A stretch of 28,611 nucleotides of DNA from CALTSX01 sp051647685 (GCA_051647685.1 JBOFEG010000039.1:1-28611); one strand, 5' to 3'; counted from the first letter of the stretch, positions 14,318-24,900 are shown. The notes: generated from the sequence alone by a model not told the origin. Numbers and translations: made by a program.

Positions 14318-15769
14318 ATGAATCATTTAAAAAAATACTTTGCAAAAATTCCGGAGAATAACCAACAGTCCGCAGTTATTGCTGTTCTGGCTGGACTGGA
14401 TCATATTTATCAAAAAAGTCCAAAAATTGCAGAAACCATTATTCAAGAACTCAGAGATCAAAGACATCACTTAAAATTAATTGCTTCAGAAAACTTTTGT
14501 TCTCTAGCGGTACAATTGGCAATGGGTAATTGGCTTACTGATAAATATAGTGAAGGATTTCCTCATCATAGATTTTATGCCGGTTGTGAAAATGTAGATT
14601 ATATCGAAGATGAAGGAGTGAATAGTTTAAAGAAACTTTTTCAATGCGACCATGCCTATATTCAACCACACTCTGGTGCAGATGCAAATTTAATTGCTTA
14701 TTTTAGTATTCTAGTGCATCGAGTACAGAATAAGGAACTCGATAAAATGCATAAAAAATTAGATGAGTTAAATCCGCAAGAATTAGAAAATCTGCGCAGG
14801 ATTTTCTCCTCACAAAGATTGCTTGGGATGTCACTCCGATCGGGGGGGCACTTAACGCACGGTTATCGCCACAATATTTCATCGAAAATGATGCAATCAT
14901 TTAGTTATGATGTAGACCCAATAACTCATCAACTCGATTATGATGCTCTTGCCATACAGGCCAAACAAATAAAACCAGCTATTCTGGTTGCTGGATATTC
15001 TGCTTACCCCAGACTCATCGATTTTGCAAAAATGCGGGAAATCGCAGATAGTGTCGGGGCAACATTATTGGTAGATATGGCACATTTTGCGGGTCTTGTT
15101 GCTGGGAAAGCGTTGCATGGCGTTCATAATCCAATTCCATTTGCCGATGTAGTGACATCTACCACTCATAAAACTATGCGTGGGCCTAGAGGCGGAATTA
15201 TTCTATGCAAAGAAGAATTTGGCAATGTAATCGATAAGGGATGCCCTTATGTTCTAGGTGGACCACTACCCCATATAATGGCAGCAAAGGCAGTTGCCTT
15301 TCAAGAAGCTGCGAGTCCGGAATTCTCTCAGTATGCGCATCAAGTACTTCGCAATGCAAAAGCAATGGCAGCTCGTTTGATGGAAGCTGGTTGCACTCTT
15401 ATTACAGGCGGTACTGATAATCATATTATAGTGGTGGATGTAAAAAAGAGCTTTGGTCTTAATGGACGAGTAGCTGAGGAGTTATTGCGCAAGGCTTCTA
15501 TTACGGTGAATCGTAATACCATTCCATTTGATTCGGAGAGTCCTTGGAAGACATCTGGAATTAGGCTTGGCACTCCAGCTTTAACGACTCTTGGAATGAA
15601 AGAAGAAGAAATGAATATTATAGCAGACCATATTGTTAAACTTCTAAAAAACGCTACTGAAACGCGGGATGGAAAATTTACAGTGGATGGACAAATTCTG
15701 AATCGGGTACAAAAAGAGATATCTATGCTACTACAGCAATTTCCACTGTACCCTGAAATTATGTTGTAG
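14318..15769 (+). CDS. glyA: Serine hydroxymethyltransferase, chlamydial type
   Basis: PLP enzyme interconverting serine and glycine with transfer of a one-carbon unit to tetrahydrofolate. The 483-residue product has LKLIASENF at the N-terminus, the NYxEG-like KYSEGFPHHRFYAGCENVD block, and the PLP lysine K285 in TSTTHKTMRGPRGG. SGIRLGTPALTTLG lies near the C-terminus. It is about 65 residues longer than E. coli GlyA. The extra material lies between HRVQNKELDK and YRHNISSKMM and is typical of chlamydial GlyA. In C. trachomatis GlyA has been shown to have alanine racemase activity, giving D-Ala for peptidoglycan in the absence of Alr. The same may hold here. It is followed by clpP and dapF, as in CT432-430. 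FolE in this window would help supply its cofactor. Confidence 0.96.
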   Translation: MNHLKKYFAKIPENNQQSAVIAVLAGLDHIYQKSPKIAETIIQELRDQRHHLKLIASENFCSLAVQLAMGNWLTDKYSEGFPHHRFYAGCENVDYIEDEGVNSLKKLFQCDHAYIQPHSGADANLIAYFSILVHRVQNKELDKMHKKLDELNPQELENLRRIFSSQRLLGMSLRSGGHLTHGYRHNISSKMMQSFSYDVDPITHQLDYDALAIQAKQIKPAILVAGYSAYPRLIDFAKMREIADSVGATLLVDMAHFAGLVAGKALHGVHNPIPFADVVTSTTHKTMRGPRGGIILCKEEFGNVIDKGCPYVLGGPLPHIMAAKAVAFQEAASPEFSQYAHQVLRNAKAMAARLMEAGCTLITGGTDNHIIVVDVKKSFGLNGRVAEELLRKASITVNRNTIPFDSESPWKTSGIRLGTPALTTLGMKEEEMNIIADHIVKLLKNATETRDGKFTVDGQILNRVQKEISMLLQQFPLYPEIML

Positions 15770-15804
15770 TAATGTATTCAAATAGTTGCAAAAGGAGCCA
15801 CAAA

Positions 15805-16404
15805 ATGGATATGGAAGAAGAAGAAAAAATGAAACGCTCACCGTTGGAAGAAAAGATGGAGATTCTCCTATTAGACAAGCGTCGAATCTTTCTTTCTTCT
15901 TCTGTAGACGAAAACTCTGCTCGCGATATTATTCGGAAACTTTGGTACTTAGAATATAAAGACCCCGGTAAGCCGATTTTATTCGTAATTAATTCGCCAG
16001 GGGGATCTGTAGATTCTGGATTTGCTATATGGGATCAAATTAAATTAATTTCTTCCCCAATTACTACTTTGATCACTGGACTTGCCGCTTCTATGGGTTC
16101 TGTATTAAGTTTGGCTGCACCTCCAGGACGCCGATTTGCAACAGAAAACTCTAGAATTATGATTCATCAGCCAGCAATTCATGGGGTAATAAGGGGACAA
16201 GCAACGGATTTAGAAATCCAAGCGAAAGAAATTATTAAAACTCGGAATGCAATTGTGCAAATTTATACAGAAGCCACTGGACAAGACATGAAAGTTATTG
16301 AAAAAGCGCTTGATCGGGATACATGGATGAATCCATTAGAAGCTCAAAAATTTGGACTAATTGATAGTATTATAACTAGTTATGCAAAGTTGGACTTGGA
16401 ATAA
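15805..16404 (+). CDS. clpP: ATP-dependent Clp protease proteolytic subunit
   Basis: Serine peptidase that forms the barrel used with ClpX/ClpC unfoldases. With the start at 15805 the product has 199 residues and the triad S96 (GLAASMGSV), H121 (RIMIHQPA) and D172 (LDRDTWM). These positions are nearly those of E. coli ClpP. The chosen ATG has AAAGGAG eight bases upstream. An earlier in-frame ATG at 15772 lacks an RBS and starts only 2 bases after the glyA stop. The N-terminal stretch EEEEKMKRSPLEEKMEI is more charged than usual and lacks a clear propeptide site. Chlamydiae carry two ClpP paralogues; the glyA-clpP-dapF context matches CT431 (ClpP1). It overlaps dapF by 23 bases. Confidence 0.95.
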   Translation: MDMEEEEKMKRSPLEEKMEILLLDKRRIFLSSSVDENSARDIIRKLWYLEYKDPGKPILFVINSPGGSVDSGFAIWDQIKLISSPITTLITGLAASMGSVLSLAAPPGRRFATENSRIMIHQPAIHGVIRGQATDLEIQAKEIIKTRNAIVQIYTEATGQDMKVIEKALDRDTWMNPLEAQKFGLIDSIITSYAKLDLE

Positions 16405-17197
16405 GTCGTTTTACAAATTTCAGGCCTCTGGAAATGACTTTATAATTGTATTAGATAAAGAAAACTCAATTGAGTTTAAAGAATTAGAAATCAAGCGGTT
16501 TTGTCATAGAAAATTTGGTGTTGGAGCTGATGGTTTTATTATAGTAAAACCACAATCTTTATCTACATATCGGATGCAGTATTATAACTCAGATGGAAAA
16601 AGAGCAAATTTCTGTGGTAATGCACTCCGATGTTTAGCTCTTTGTATTCCCATGCATTTTGGGGGTAATCTTAACAATATTATCGAAACCGATGCAGGTA
16701 TATGCAAAATATCGTGCACTCCAGACCATAGGGAATCTCGTATTGAATTGGAACTTCCAACTGCTGTCAGCGCGCAGCAACAATTGTTCTTAAATGATAG
16801 ACGTTTATCCTTTCATAAAGTGTATTTTGGTGTTCCACACGTAGTTGTCTTTGTTAGAAATTTACATAAATTTCCAGTAAATCGCTTTGGAGCGGCGATT
16901 CGTCACCATAAAATTTTCTCTCCAGAAGGAGTGAATGTGAATTTTGTCGAAGTTAAATCTGGAAAATTTTGGGTGCGTACTTATGAGAGAGGAGTTGAGC
17001 AAGAAACTTTAGCTTGTGGTAGTGGGGGGGCTGCTGTCTCCATTATTTTATCTCTATCAAAAAATATAAAAAGTCCTATTCCGATAGTATTTGCTTCCAA
17101 AGAAGAAGTCCTTTATTTTGTTTCTCCTAAGGTAACGACATATAAGGTTATTATTAGTGGATCCGCTTCCTTTGTTTTCCAAGGCATGTTTCTATAA
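16382..17197 (+). CDS. dapF: Diaminopimelate epimerase
   Basis: PLP-independent epimerase turning LL-DAP into meso-DAP for lysine and peptidoglycan. The 271-residue protein has both active-site cysteines: C78 in NFCGNALRC and C212 in ETLACGSGGAA. The N-terminal block is FYKFQASGNDFIIV. The start ATG lies inside clpP, so translation is probably coupled to it. The usual CGNGARC is CGNALRC here. In C. trachomatis DapF has been reported to also racemise glutamate, supplying D-Glu where MurI is absent. With GlyA two genes upstream this cluster may supply D-Ala, D-Glu and meso-DAP, but that dual use is inference for this organism. Confidence 0.95.
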   Translation: MQSWTWNKSFYKFQASGNDFIIVLDKENSIEFKELEIKRFCHRKFGVGADGFIIVKPQSLSTYRMQYYNSDGKRANFCGNALRCLALCIPMHFGGNLNNIIETDAGICKISCTPDHRESRIELELPTAVSAQQQLFLNDRRLSFHKVYFGVPHVVVFVRNLHKFPVNRFGAAIRHHKIFSPEGVNVNFVEVKSGKFWVRTYERGVEQETLACGSGGAAVSIILSLSKNIKSPIPIVFASKEEVLYFVSPKVTTYKVIISGSASFVFQGMFL

Positions 17198-17281
17198 GAT
17201 TTATTATGTGTAGAAATAATTAGAATATGATCTTTGCTTCAATAGTATAAAAATATTAAAAACTTTTATAATTAAAGACAC

Positions 17282-20200
17282 ATGAATATTATATTTCCTT
17301 TCTCAGATGAAGTGTGCTTTTCCGCTAAAGATTACATAAAGCGCGGTTGTATTGGTGACATAATTTTTTCCCGTAGTAATTATCAAATTAAGGTACAGGA
17401 AAAAAATACTGGACAATGGTTATGGATTTTTATCCATTTAAATCACACCTATCAGATTGAGGAATCTCTTTGTCCCTGCGAAGAATTTATGAATGATCAA
17501 ATTTGTGTGCATATTGTTGCTGGGTACATTGTTATATTTCATTCTCAGCCAGAACCTTTGCATATTCGATTTGAAAAATCTATATGGCATACCATTTTTT
17601 TTTATATGTTTTTAGTTAGTGAAGATGACAGAATTTCTTTGTCATATACTTCAAATGGATACGAGTTATTAGGATCGACAGGTGATACAATCTGTACATT
17701 ATCAACCAAAAATCCTAAAAGTCTGAAAGAAATCAAAGATCTATTTTTTGATAGAGTGATTGAAACAGAAGAAACTTCAATGAAATTCTCTCATTTATCA
17801 CAAGAAGAATTAGAATTGTGGCGCAATAATCTTCCCAGTCAAAAATTGCGATATGAGCTGTCTCCTTGGTCTGATTTGGCTAAACGATATATGCTACAGG
17901 AGGAATTCGGCACATTTCCAAAGATTGCTTTTAATACTATTACGAAGATTCCAACTACAATTTGTATTACTTTACCAACTATCACTATAGAAGTATTACT
18001 AGATACATCTATTTGGTCTAATTTAATTCCAGCTCTATTGCAGTATGTATCTCCAATTACTGTGTATGAGTTTCCTAATTTTTTCATTAAACGTATGTTA
18101 TATAAACGAGATGATAAAAAAATTATTATAGAAAAAGAAAAGATATCTGCATTTAAGACTTCTTTAGTCTTTATTACGCCAGAATGGAATCTCATACCAA
18201 ACATTGGATTTATTAGAGCAACTTCAAATAATTTATTCGAAAAAAATGAATTGTACCCGACAGATATGATTACATTATTTGAAAAGTATATCTCACAAGC
18301 TGCTAAATATCTGGAAGATGAAAGCTTGCATATAGGAGTGTTTCCTTTACAATACGAAATTTATTTTGATCTCGAAAAACAATTACATATTGATACTTAT
18401 CTTTTTGTTAAAGGAGACTTATCAAATCCGGATATTGGTTTTTTCTTTCCCTGGATATATAACAACGGTTGGTATCGAGTATCTGGTGAAATAAAAAAAC
18501 AAAAACTTGTGATAAATTCTCCAAATCATATTGCAGAATTTATTCAAACAAACTCTCATTGGCTTACTGCCTTTCCTGGATTTGTCATCCATAAAATGCC
18601 AATGCCTTTCCAACCCTTACTATATGCTGTAGAAAAAGAGGGATTGCGATTTTATGACCAAAAAAAGAAATACGATCCGGATAAATACATTGATTTAGGC
18701 AAATGGATATATTTGAAACACATTGGGTTTTATCCAAAAAGTAATAAATCTGTTTCAATATACCCGGGTCTTTTTATTCCAAGTCTTGCTATTCCAGACT
18801 TTATTTTTAAATACCGGGAGGAATTAGAATCTGTTCCTAAATTTTTCTTAGAACACAATATTTTTGAAGAGGTAGGTCTTGAAATATATCTTAATAGCCA
18901 GGGAAATATTGAAATAAATCCTAAATATATTTTCGAAAAAAGTTATCAAAATAAGAATATACTTCAATTTTTTCCTTATTTTTATGTTCCAGGTGAGGGA
19001 TTCTTTCAAATTCCTTCGGGATCTATTCCTAAAAAATATCAAAAGAAAAAAATTCTACCAAAAGAACTTGAATCTGATTTTTTACAATACGAGCTCGCAA
19101 AAATAAAACCCTATGTTTTAAGCCTTGATACAGCTATACAAGAACCAACTAAAATCTCTCCACAACTTGTTGATATTACTTCTGTACATACTAAAGAAAT
19201 ACATGCAAATATTTACTACAAGAGTAACTTAGGGAAAATTTCATTATTTAAATTATGGAAGGCAATCCAAGAGAAAAAAAAATACATTCTTTCTGAGGCA
19301 GGCTTAATTTTCTTGAATCAATCGCGATTTTCATGGATGCAACTCTTGCAAAAAGAAAACTTTTTATCTGAGGAAGTAGTTCGTCTTTCTCCATTTTTAT
19401 GGATACGACTTAATTCGGCTGATCTAGTAATTCCACCAAGTATTCAAGATTTTGGTTATAAACATTGGAAAACCTTTAATGCAAATTTTTTCAATATAGC
19501 AGAAGATAAAAATCTAAATACCTCAGGCCTACAGAGTACGTTGCGTCCGTATCAAAAACAGGGCGTAGAGTGGCTTTGGTTTTTATATTGTCACGGATTG
19601 TCTGGATTACTTTGTGATGAAATGGGACTGGGGAAAACACATCAAGTAATGGGTTTGCTTGCAGCAATTCAAAATCATGTAATGCATACTGTTCGATATT
19701 TAATTATCTGTCCGACTTCTGTAATATATCATTGGCAAGATCTACTTGAAAAGTTCCTGCCTGACTTTAAAGTATTGTTATTTTATGGAGCTAAACGATC
19801 ACTGGATAAACTTGAGTCTTATAATGTTGTACTGACATCATATCATTTAATTAGGATTAATCGAGAGCAACTCAAACAATGTTTCTTTGAGGTCGTTGTT
19901 TTAGATGAGATACAAATTGCTAAGAATTATAGAGCAAAAATTTATAAAGCATTAGGATTTGTAACACATCAATCTCATATGCGTATCGGGCTTAGCGGAA
20001 CTCCGATTGAAAACAAATTGGAAGAACTCCGCTCTCTGTTTGATCTCGTTCTTCCTCTATATATGCCGAGTGAGAGTATTTTTCATAAAGAATTTGTAAT
20101 ACCTATAGAAAAAGAGGGAAATTCCGAAAAACAAAAGCAGCTACAACGTATGATTCATCCATTTATCTTACGTAGATCTAAAAAACAAGTTTTAAAAGAC

Positions 20201-20959
20201 CTACCAGAGAAAGTAGAAGAAATTATCTATTGTTACTTAAGCGAAGACCAACACCGATTATACACAGAAGCTATCAATAAATATCGAAACTATATAGATC
20301 AAGCGTTTGCAAAAAAGCAAGAAAATTATTTTCATATATTTGCTCTTTTTAATGTATTGAAACAAATCTGTGATCACCCGCGACTTGTAGATAAAGATGA
20401 AGCTTCAACGAGTCAATTAACTAGTGGTAAATGGGAGTTTTTCATCGAGATTATCAATGAAGCAAGGCTTAGTAAGCGAAAGATAGTTGTTTTTTCCCAA
20501 TATGTGGAGATGTTAAATCTTATGGCCTCTTATTTAAAGAAACAAAAGATTGGATATTGTCTACTTACTGGAAGGACAAGAAATCGGAAACTAGTATTAG
20601 AAAAATTCCAGACTGACCCAACAGTAGAGATATTTTTAGGATCACTTAAAGCAGCAGGGTTGGGTATAACTTTAACCGCCGCATCAATTGTAATTCATTA
20701 CGATCGTTGGTGGAATCCAGCTGTTGAGAACCAAGCTACAGATCGGGTATATAGATATGGGCAAAATCGCGGAGTACATGTATTAAAGCTCGTAACAAAA
20801 AATACTATTGAAGAACATATCCATAATCTCATTGAGAAGAAAAAGAATTTATTCGAAGGAGTTCTCGGATTTGATAATTTCGATGTAGGGAAAAAATTAA
20901 ACTCTGAAGAGATTTTAAATTTGCTTCGAGAAGTGCAGAGAGATTTAGACTATCAATAA
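17282..20959 (+). CDS. SWI2/SNF2-family helicase with N-terminal SWIM zinc finger
   Basis: Large (1225 residues) DNA-translocating ATPase of the bacterial SNF2/RapA-like group. A SWIM zinc finger lies near the N-terminus (C64-P-C66, C75-V-H77). A long middle region (about 150-740) is of a type seen with bacterial SNF2 proteins. The helicase core follows: Q-like LRPYQKQGVEWLW, Walker A CDEMGLGKTHQ (about 778-788), motif II LDEIQ in place of the usual DEAH/DEAQ, motif III GLSGTPIENKLEELRSLFD, and HPFILRRSKKQV. The second RecA lobe has KAAGLGITLTAA, HYDRWWNPAVENQATDR and VYRYGQ. All seven motifs look intact. Its role in Chlamydiae is not established; chromatin-like or RNA-polymerase recycling functions are guesses from distant relatives. 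The start ATG has only a weak upstream purine stretch. Confidence 0.92.
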   Translation: MNIIFPFSDEVCFSAKDYIKRGCIGDIIFSRSNYQIKVQEKNTGQWLWIFIHLNHTYQIEESLCPCEEFMNDQICVHIVAGYIVIFHSQPEPLHIRFEKSIWHTIFFYMFLVSEDDRISLSYTSNGYELLGSTGDTICTLSTKNPKSLKEIKDLFFDRVIETEETSMKFSHLSQEELELWRNNLPSQKLRYELSPWSDLAKRYMLQEEFGTFPKIAFNTITKIPTTICITLPTITIEVLLDTSIWSNLIPALLQYVSPITVYEFPNFFIKRMLYKRDDKKIIIEKEKISAFKTSLVFITPEWNLIPNIGFIRATSNNLFEKNELYPTDMITLFEKYISQAAKYLEDESLHIGVFPLQYEIYFDLEKQLHIDTYLFVKGDLSNPDIGFFFPWIYNNGWYRVSGEIKKQKLVINSPNHIAEFIQTNSHWLTAFPGFVIHKMPMPFQPLLYAVEKEGLRFYDQKKKYDPDKYIDLGKWIYLKHIGFYPKSNKSVSIYPGLFIPSLAIPDFIFKYREELESVPKFFLEHNIFEEVGLEIYLNSQGNIEINPKYIFEKSYQNKNILQFFPYFYVPGEGFFQIPSGSIPKKYQKKKILPKELESDFLQYELAKIKPYVLSLDTAIQEPTKISPQLVDITSVHTKEIHANIYYKSNLGKISLFKLWKAIQEKKKYILSEAGLIFLNQSRFSWMQLLQKENFLSEEVVRLSPFLWIRLNSADLVIPPSIQDFGYKHWKTFNANFFNIAEDKNLNTSGLQSTLRPYQKQGVEWLWFLYCHGLSGLLCDEMGLGKTHQVMGLLAAIQNHVMHTVRYLIICPTSVIYHWQDLLEKFLPDFKVLLFYGAKRSLDKLESYNVVLTSYHLIRINREQLKQCFFEVVVLDEIQIAKNYRAKIYKALGFVTHQSHMRIGLSGTPIENKLEELRSLFDLVLPLYMPSESIFHKEFVIPIEKEGNSEKQKQLQRMIHPFILRRSKKQVLKDLPEKVEEIIYCYLSEDQHRLYTEAINKYRNYIDQAFAKKQENYFHIFALFNVLKQICDHPRLVDKDEASTSQLTSGKWEFFIEIINEARLSKRKIVVFSQYVEMLNLMASYLKKQKIGYCLLTGRTRNRKLVLEKFQTDPTVEIFLGSLKAAGLGITLTAASIVIHYDRWWNPAVENQATDRVYRYGQNRGVHVLKLVTKNTIEEHIHNLIEKKKNLFEGVLGFDNFDVGKKLNSEEILNLLREVQRDLDYQ

Positions 20960-21028
20960 GATTTTCTCTTGTTATAAAAACAAAAATATTTATGATCGGA
21001 TTTTTATGTTATATGGCATGTACTTGAT

Positions 21029-21199
21029 ATGTTTTCTAAAAATTTAAGTAAAGACTCTGATAGAGTGCAAAAACTCGGGCAATCTATTCTAGGTCGCCCT
21101 GCTTCATATCCTGAACATCAGTTTAAAGATGTCACAGAAAAAACATTATCTATGAAAATAGAAGATGCTAGGAAAAAACTTCTTAATATAGACAGATAA
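21029..21199 (+). CDS. Short unknown ORF (56 residues), possibly a gene remnant
   Basis: MFSKNLSKDSDRVQKLGQSI... is a polar, Lys/Asp-rich sequence of 56 residues with ordinary amino-acid composition. No signal peptide, membrane segment or known motif is seen, and there is no Shine-Dalgarno before the ATG. It lies 69 bases after the helicase gene. The sequence right after it reads on in another frame with an internal stop, so it may be the front of a decayed longer gene. Confidence 0.35.
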   Translation: MFSKNLSKDSDRVQKLGQSILGRPASYPEHQFKDVTEKTLSMKIEDARKKLLNIDR

Positions 21200-21457
21200 A
21201 TATCTGTTTTTTTGTTATAGAATTGCTATCTAAATTTATTTATCCCAAAGGAGAGTCCAATAAAAGGCATAAAGATGTATACTTGTTGTTTATTATGGGA
21301 GGAATAGTATATAGTATACCGGCTCTTTATAGTGATGGAAAAAAGGTATAGGAATATGTGCGAGATCGTCAAGGGATAACTAAAGAGCAAGGACAAGGAA
21401 ATATATCGGATAATAGTTATAGTAATGGAAGCAATATACCTAGAAATAGAAACTAAA
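21191..21457 (+). pseudogene. Interrupted reading frame, possible gene remnant
   Basis: One frame reads protein-like text (IYPKGESNKRHKDVYLLFIM, then GGIVYSIPALYSDGKKV). It meets a TAG at 21350-21352 and resumes EYVRDRQGITKEQGQGN to a TAA at 21455-21457. No start codon with an RBS is evident. It lies directly behind the 56-residue ORF in a different frame, compatible with a frameshift plus a nonsense mutation. No family is recognised and chance is not excluded. Confidence 0.3.
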
Positions 21458-21687
21458 AATGTGAACTGCTAATTCTACAACAATTGTTGTTATTCGATTA
21501 TTAAACTATATTTTATATAGTTTATAGGAATTCTAAATTTTTATAAAAAGTTAAGTGCAAGTAGAAGTTTTTGCAGTAGGATTCTTTTATATATATCCAT
21601 TACCATAAGCAGTTTGCTTTTATGCTTTTGATGGTGGTATCTATAAGCAAAGCATGAGAAATTTTTCTTATAGATCCATAAAATCTG

Positions 21688-21716
21688 TTGACATTTCTTT
21701 TGCAATCTTTTACTAA
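21688..21716 (+). promoter_or_regulatory. Promoter-like pair upstream of the secretin operon
   Basis: A perfect -35 (TTGACA) is followed after exactly 17 bases by TACTAA, which matches only three of six -10 positions. It would give a leader of about 180 bases for the secretin gene. Weak support. Confidence 0.3.
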
Positions 21717-21900
21717 ACACATTCTTTAAATGTCAGATTTATTATATCATTCAAAATTAGAAAAATATTTATTAAATTATATTAATCTGAATGAGTCTAT
21801 CGATTGAGACATTGCAATAATAGAAAAAGTATTTTAGGATCTAATGATTGACCTATGAGCTTATTATTCGGATGGAAAAGCATAAACTTCTTTGCCAGAT

Positions 21901-24900
21901 ATGATAAAGCAACTGAAAAAAATTCTCATCCTGCTGAAATGGGCCTCTCTATTTGTATTTGTTGTTTTACTCATAGCGGATGAAACTAATACCAATATTA
22001 TCAATGAGGACCCCTCATGCCCAATTGTTGAAGGGAATTTATGTACTACCTATGAAGAAAAAGTATATACAGTTAACTTCACTAATGTATCGATTATAGA
22101 ATTTATCAAGTTTGTTGGGAAAATTAGTCATCAAAACTTTGTCTTCAAAGAAGAAGATCTCGATTTTACTGTAACTATCGTTTCTAGCGAACCAACTAAT
22201 GTTGGAAGTATTGTAGCGGCTTTAATACAAACTCTGCGTATCAATGGATTCTTTGTTCTTGAAGAAGGAAATAATATTATTATCCATCAAGCCGCAGATG
22301 TAAAACGGATACCACTCGTTGTATCGGACGAAAATCCATTGTGTGGAGAGGCTCCACCTATAATTACTAGAGTTTTCAAACTACGCGAAGCAGATCCATC
22401 TGTTATTGCAAATTTGCTGACTCCTATGCTCAGTGCACAAGCTTTAATTGCGGTAGATGCAGATTCCTCTCGATTAATTATTTCTGATATCACTAGTAAT
22501 ATTGAACAAGTTTGTAATTTGATTCTCAGTTTAGATGTTCCTGCATTTAAGGAATTTTATATTTATACTCCGAAAAATAGAGATGCGTATGCATTACTTG
22601 AATCTATTAAGGAGACAGTGAATCACTTAAGAAGTTCAAAACTTGCCGATGCTTCTTTCCTACAAACCTTATCTAGTGCTGATTATATCTCTTTGAATGA
22701 TTCTCTAATTTTTATTGGCACCCAAGAAGCAATCGAACGAGTTCAAGTTTTTCTCTCTTTAATTGACCAGCAAGATGTTGGTAAAGAGCAGTTGTTCATT
22801 TATAAAGTGAAGTCTGGAAAAAGATTACGTGTTGAAAGCACTTTACAATCGATTATAAGTGGCTTACATGAAAACGATCCATTAGTAGAAACCGTTGAAA
22901 CTATGCAATGGATCCCAGAGTCCCAATCGATTACATTTCGAGGATCATCGGCAACAATTACAAAACTCAAAGAACTTTTAGCTGTTTTAGATACTGAACC
23001 TACAACGGGAGATAGCGATAAAACGTATTTTATTTACAAATTACAAAATATCCGTGGAGAGGTACTCCTGGATGATTTCCAAAAGCTTGCTATTAATTTA
23101 GAAAATTCTGGCGTAGATAATGAATCCTTATTAGATGCTCTTCGCTCTGCCGAATTGGTAAAAACGACTAATTCCATATATATTAGTGGTTCACCCAATA
23201 CAATCACTCATATTAAGACTTTAATTGCAGAATTTGATGTCGAAAGAAGTAAAAACATAGATGCCACCAATTTTCATGTATATAAGCCGAAGAATTCTTC
23301 CGCTATGCAGGTCCATGATTCTCTTCTTTTAATAGCAGAAGATTTAAAAGCAGCGGGTCTCGTTGATCCCGCCTTATTGAATACGATCACAAGAATGCGT
23401 TATGAAGAAGATAATGGCTCTTTAGTTTTTACTGGTACTGAAGATTCTCTCACGAAATTAAAAGATTTGATCGCCACTGTTGATTCTCCAGCGCCAAATG
23501 GATCGACAATTCAAGAGATGGGAAAAACCACCTTTTTTGTATATCGAATGAGGTATGTCCCCGCACAAGAACTCATGACAGCACTCCGATCTATTGGAGA
23601 TGATTTTGCAAGAGTAGGGGGTGCAGATGTCGCTTGGCAAAAAACTTTAAGAAATATGAGATATGTACCAGCAACTGAATCTTTGATTTTTATTGGGTCT
23701 AAGGAAACCTTGAGTAAAATTCAGGAACTCATTCAAAAATTTGATGTCCCAACAGATTCTGGAGAAGACCGATTGCCAGATGGCTATGTATTATATAGGC
23801 CAAAGCATCAAAATGGCGAGGAATTATTATTTTTATTACGCGATTTTGAAGAAAATTTACTTCGATCAGGTGTACGGGAAAATGCTTTATTTGATGCAAT
23901 TCACAATGCAAAGTGGATGGATAAAACTTCCCAAATTTTAATTTCTGGACAAGAGGACGCTATTGCACAAGTTCAAAAGTTACTTGACCAATTTGACAAT
24001 CCATATGCAATAGATCCTGGGAAAATATCTCCAGAAACCAGTATCGAGACCGTCGATGATATTAGTTTCTTAATTTATAAATTACAATTTCATCGCGGTA
24101 ATGAAATTCAAACAGCTCTACAACAAATTGGAGCAGAAGTATATCGGATGCAAACAGAAAAACGAATGAATCATTTGGTAGAGACCATCAATTCGATCCA
24201 ATGGTTAGAGGTGACTAACTCTTTAATTGCAACCGGCGAGCCTAGAACCCTCGCTAAATTAAAAGAATTGATTCGGAATATTGACGTACCATTGCGTCAA
24301 GTTTTTATCGAACTACTAATTATTGAAACGTCACTGGTTAATTCATTAGATTTTGGTCTGCGTTGGGGAACTCAAGGAAAATACAAAGACCGACTGGCAT
24401 TTGGAATGGCAAATAATCCACCTGCAACTAATGACCCGTTTAGTGGATTTAATAGAGCGCTCGGTGGGATAAATAGCGTAGTAACTCCAACTGGGGCTAA
24501 TATTCCTATAACACAAAGTGGATTCGATTTAGGAGTCATCGGCGATATTATTATGCATAAGGGTACTACCTATGCAGCACTCGGATCCCTGGTCAATGCT
24601 GTACAGGGAAGCGGTGATGTAAATATTGTTCTGAATCAGAAAATTATTACGCAAGATGGACGCACTTCTACTTTATTTGTAGGCGATAACTTGCCCTTTT
24701 TAGCTTCCCAAACCGTTATTACTGGTTCTGCAGGATCTACATCGAATAATCTCGAATACCGAGATATTGGAACCTCGCTGAATATTACTCCATCACTGGG
24801 TGACGGCAATGTCATAACATTAGACATAGATGAAAATATCACAGCCACTTCTAGTACTGGAGCCACATCAGCACTTACTGGAATTCCCACTTCAAAGAGA

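Larger units (their letters stand above)
20960..21900. other. About 940-bp intergenic region, partly decayed sequence
   Basis: Low-coding AT-rich spacer before the secretin operon. It contains one 56-codon ORF (21029-21199) and an interrupted frame at about 21191-21457. A promoter-like TTGACA (21688-21693) lies 17 bases before TACTAA (21711-21716). Otherwise it is AT-rich sequence with no recognisable RNA. The promoter-like pair is about 185 bases upstream of the secretin start, so if used it gives a long leader. Confidence 0.5.

Noticed and set aside
17839..18204. Minus-strand ORF of 121 codons
   Set aside because: Antisense shadow inside the SNF2 helicase gene, no protein-family features.
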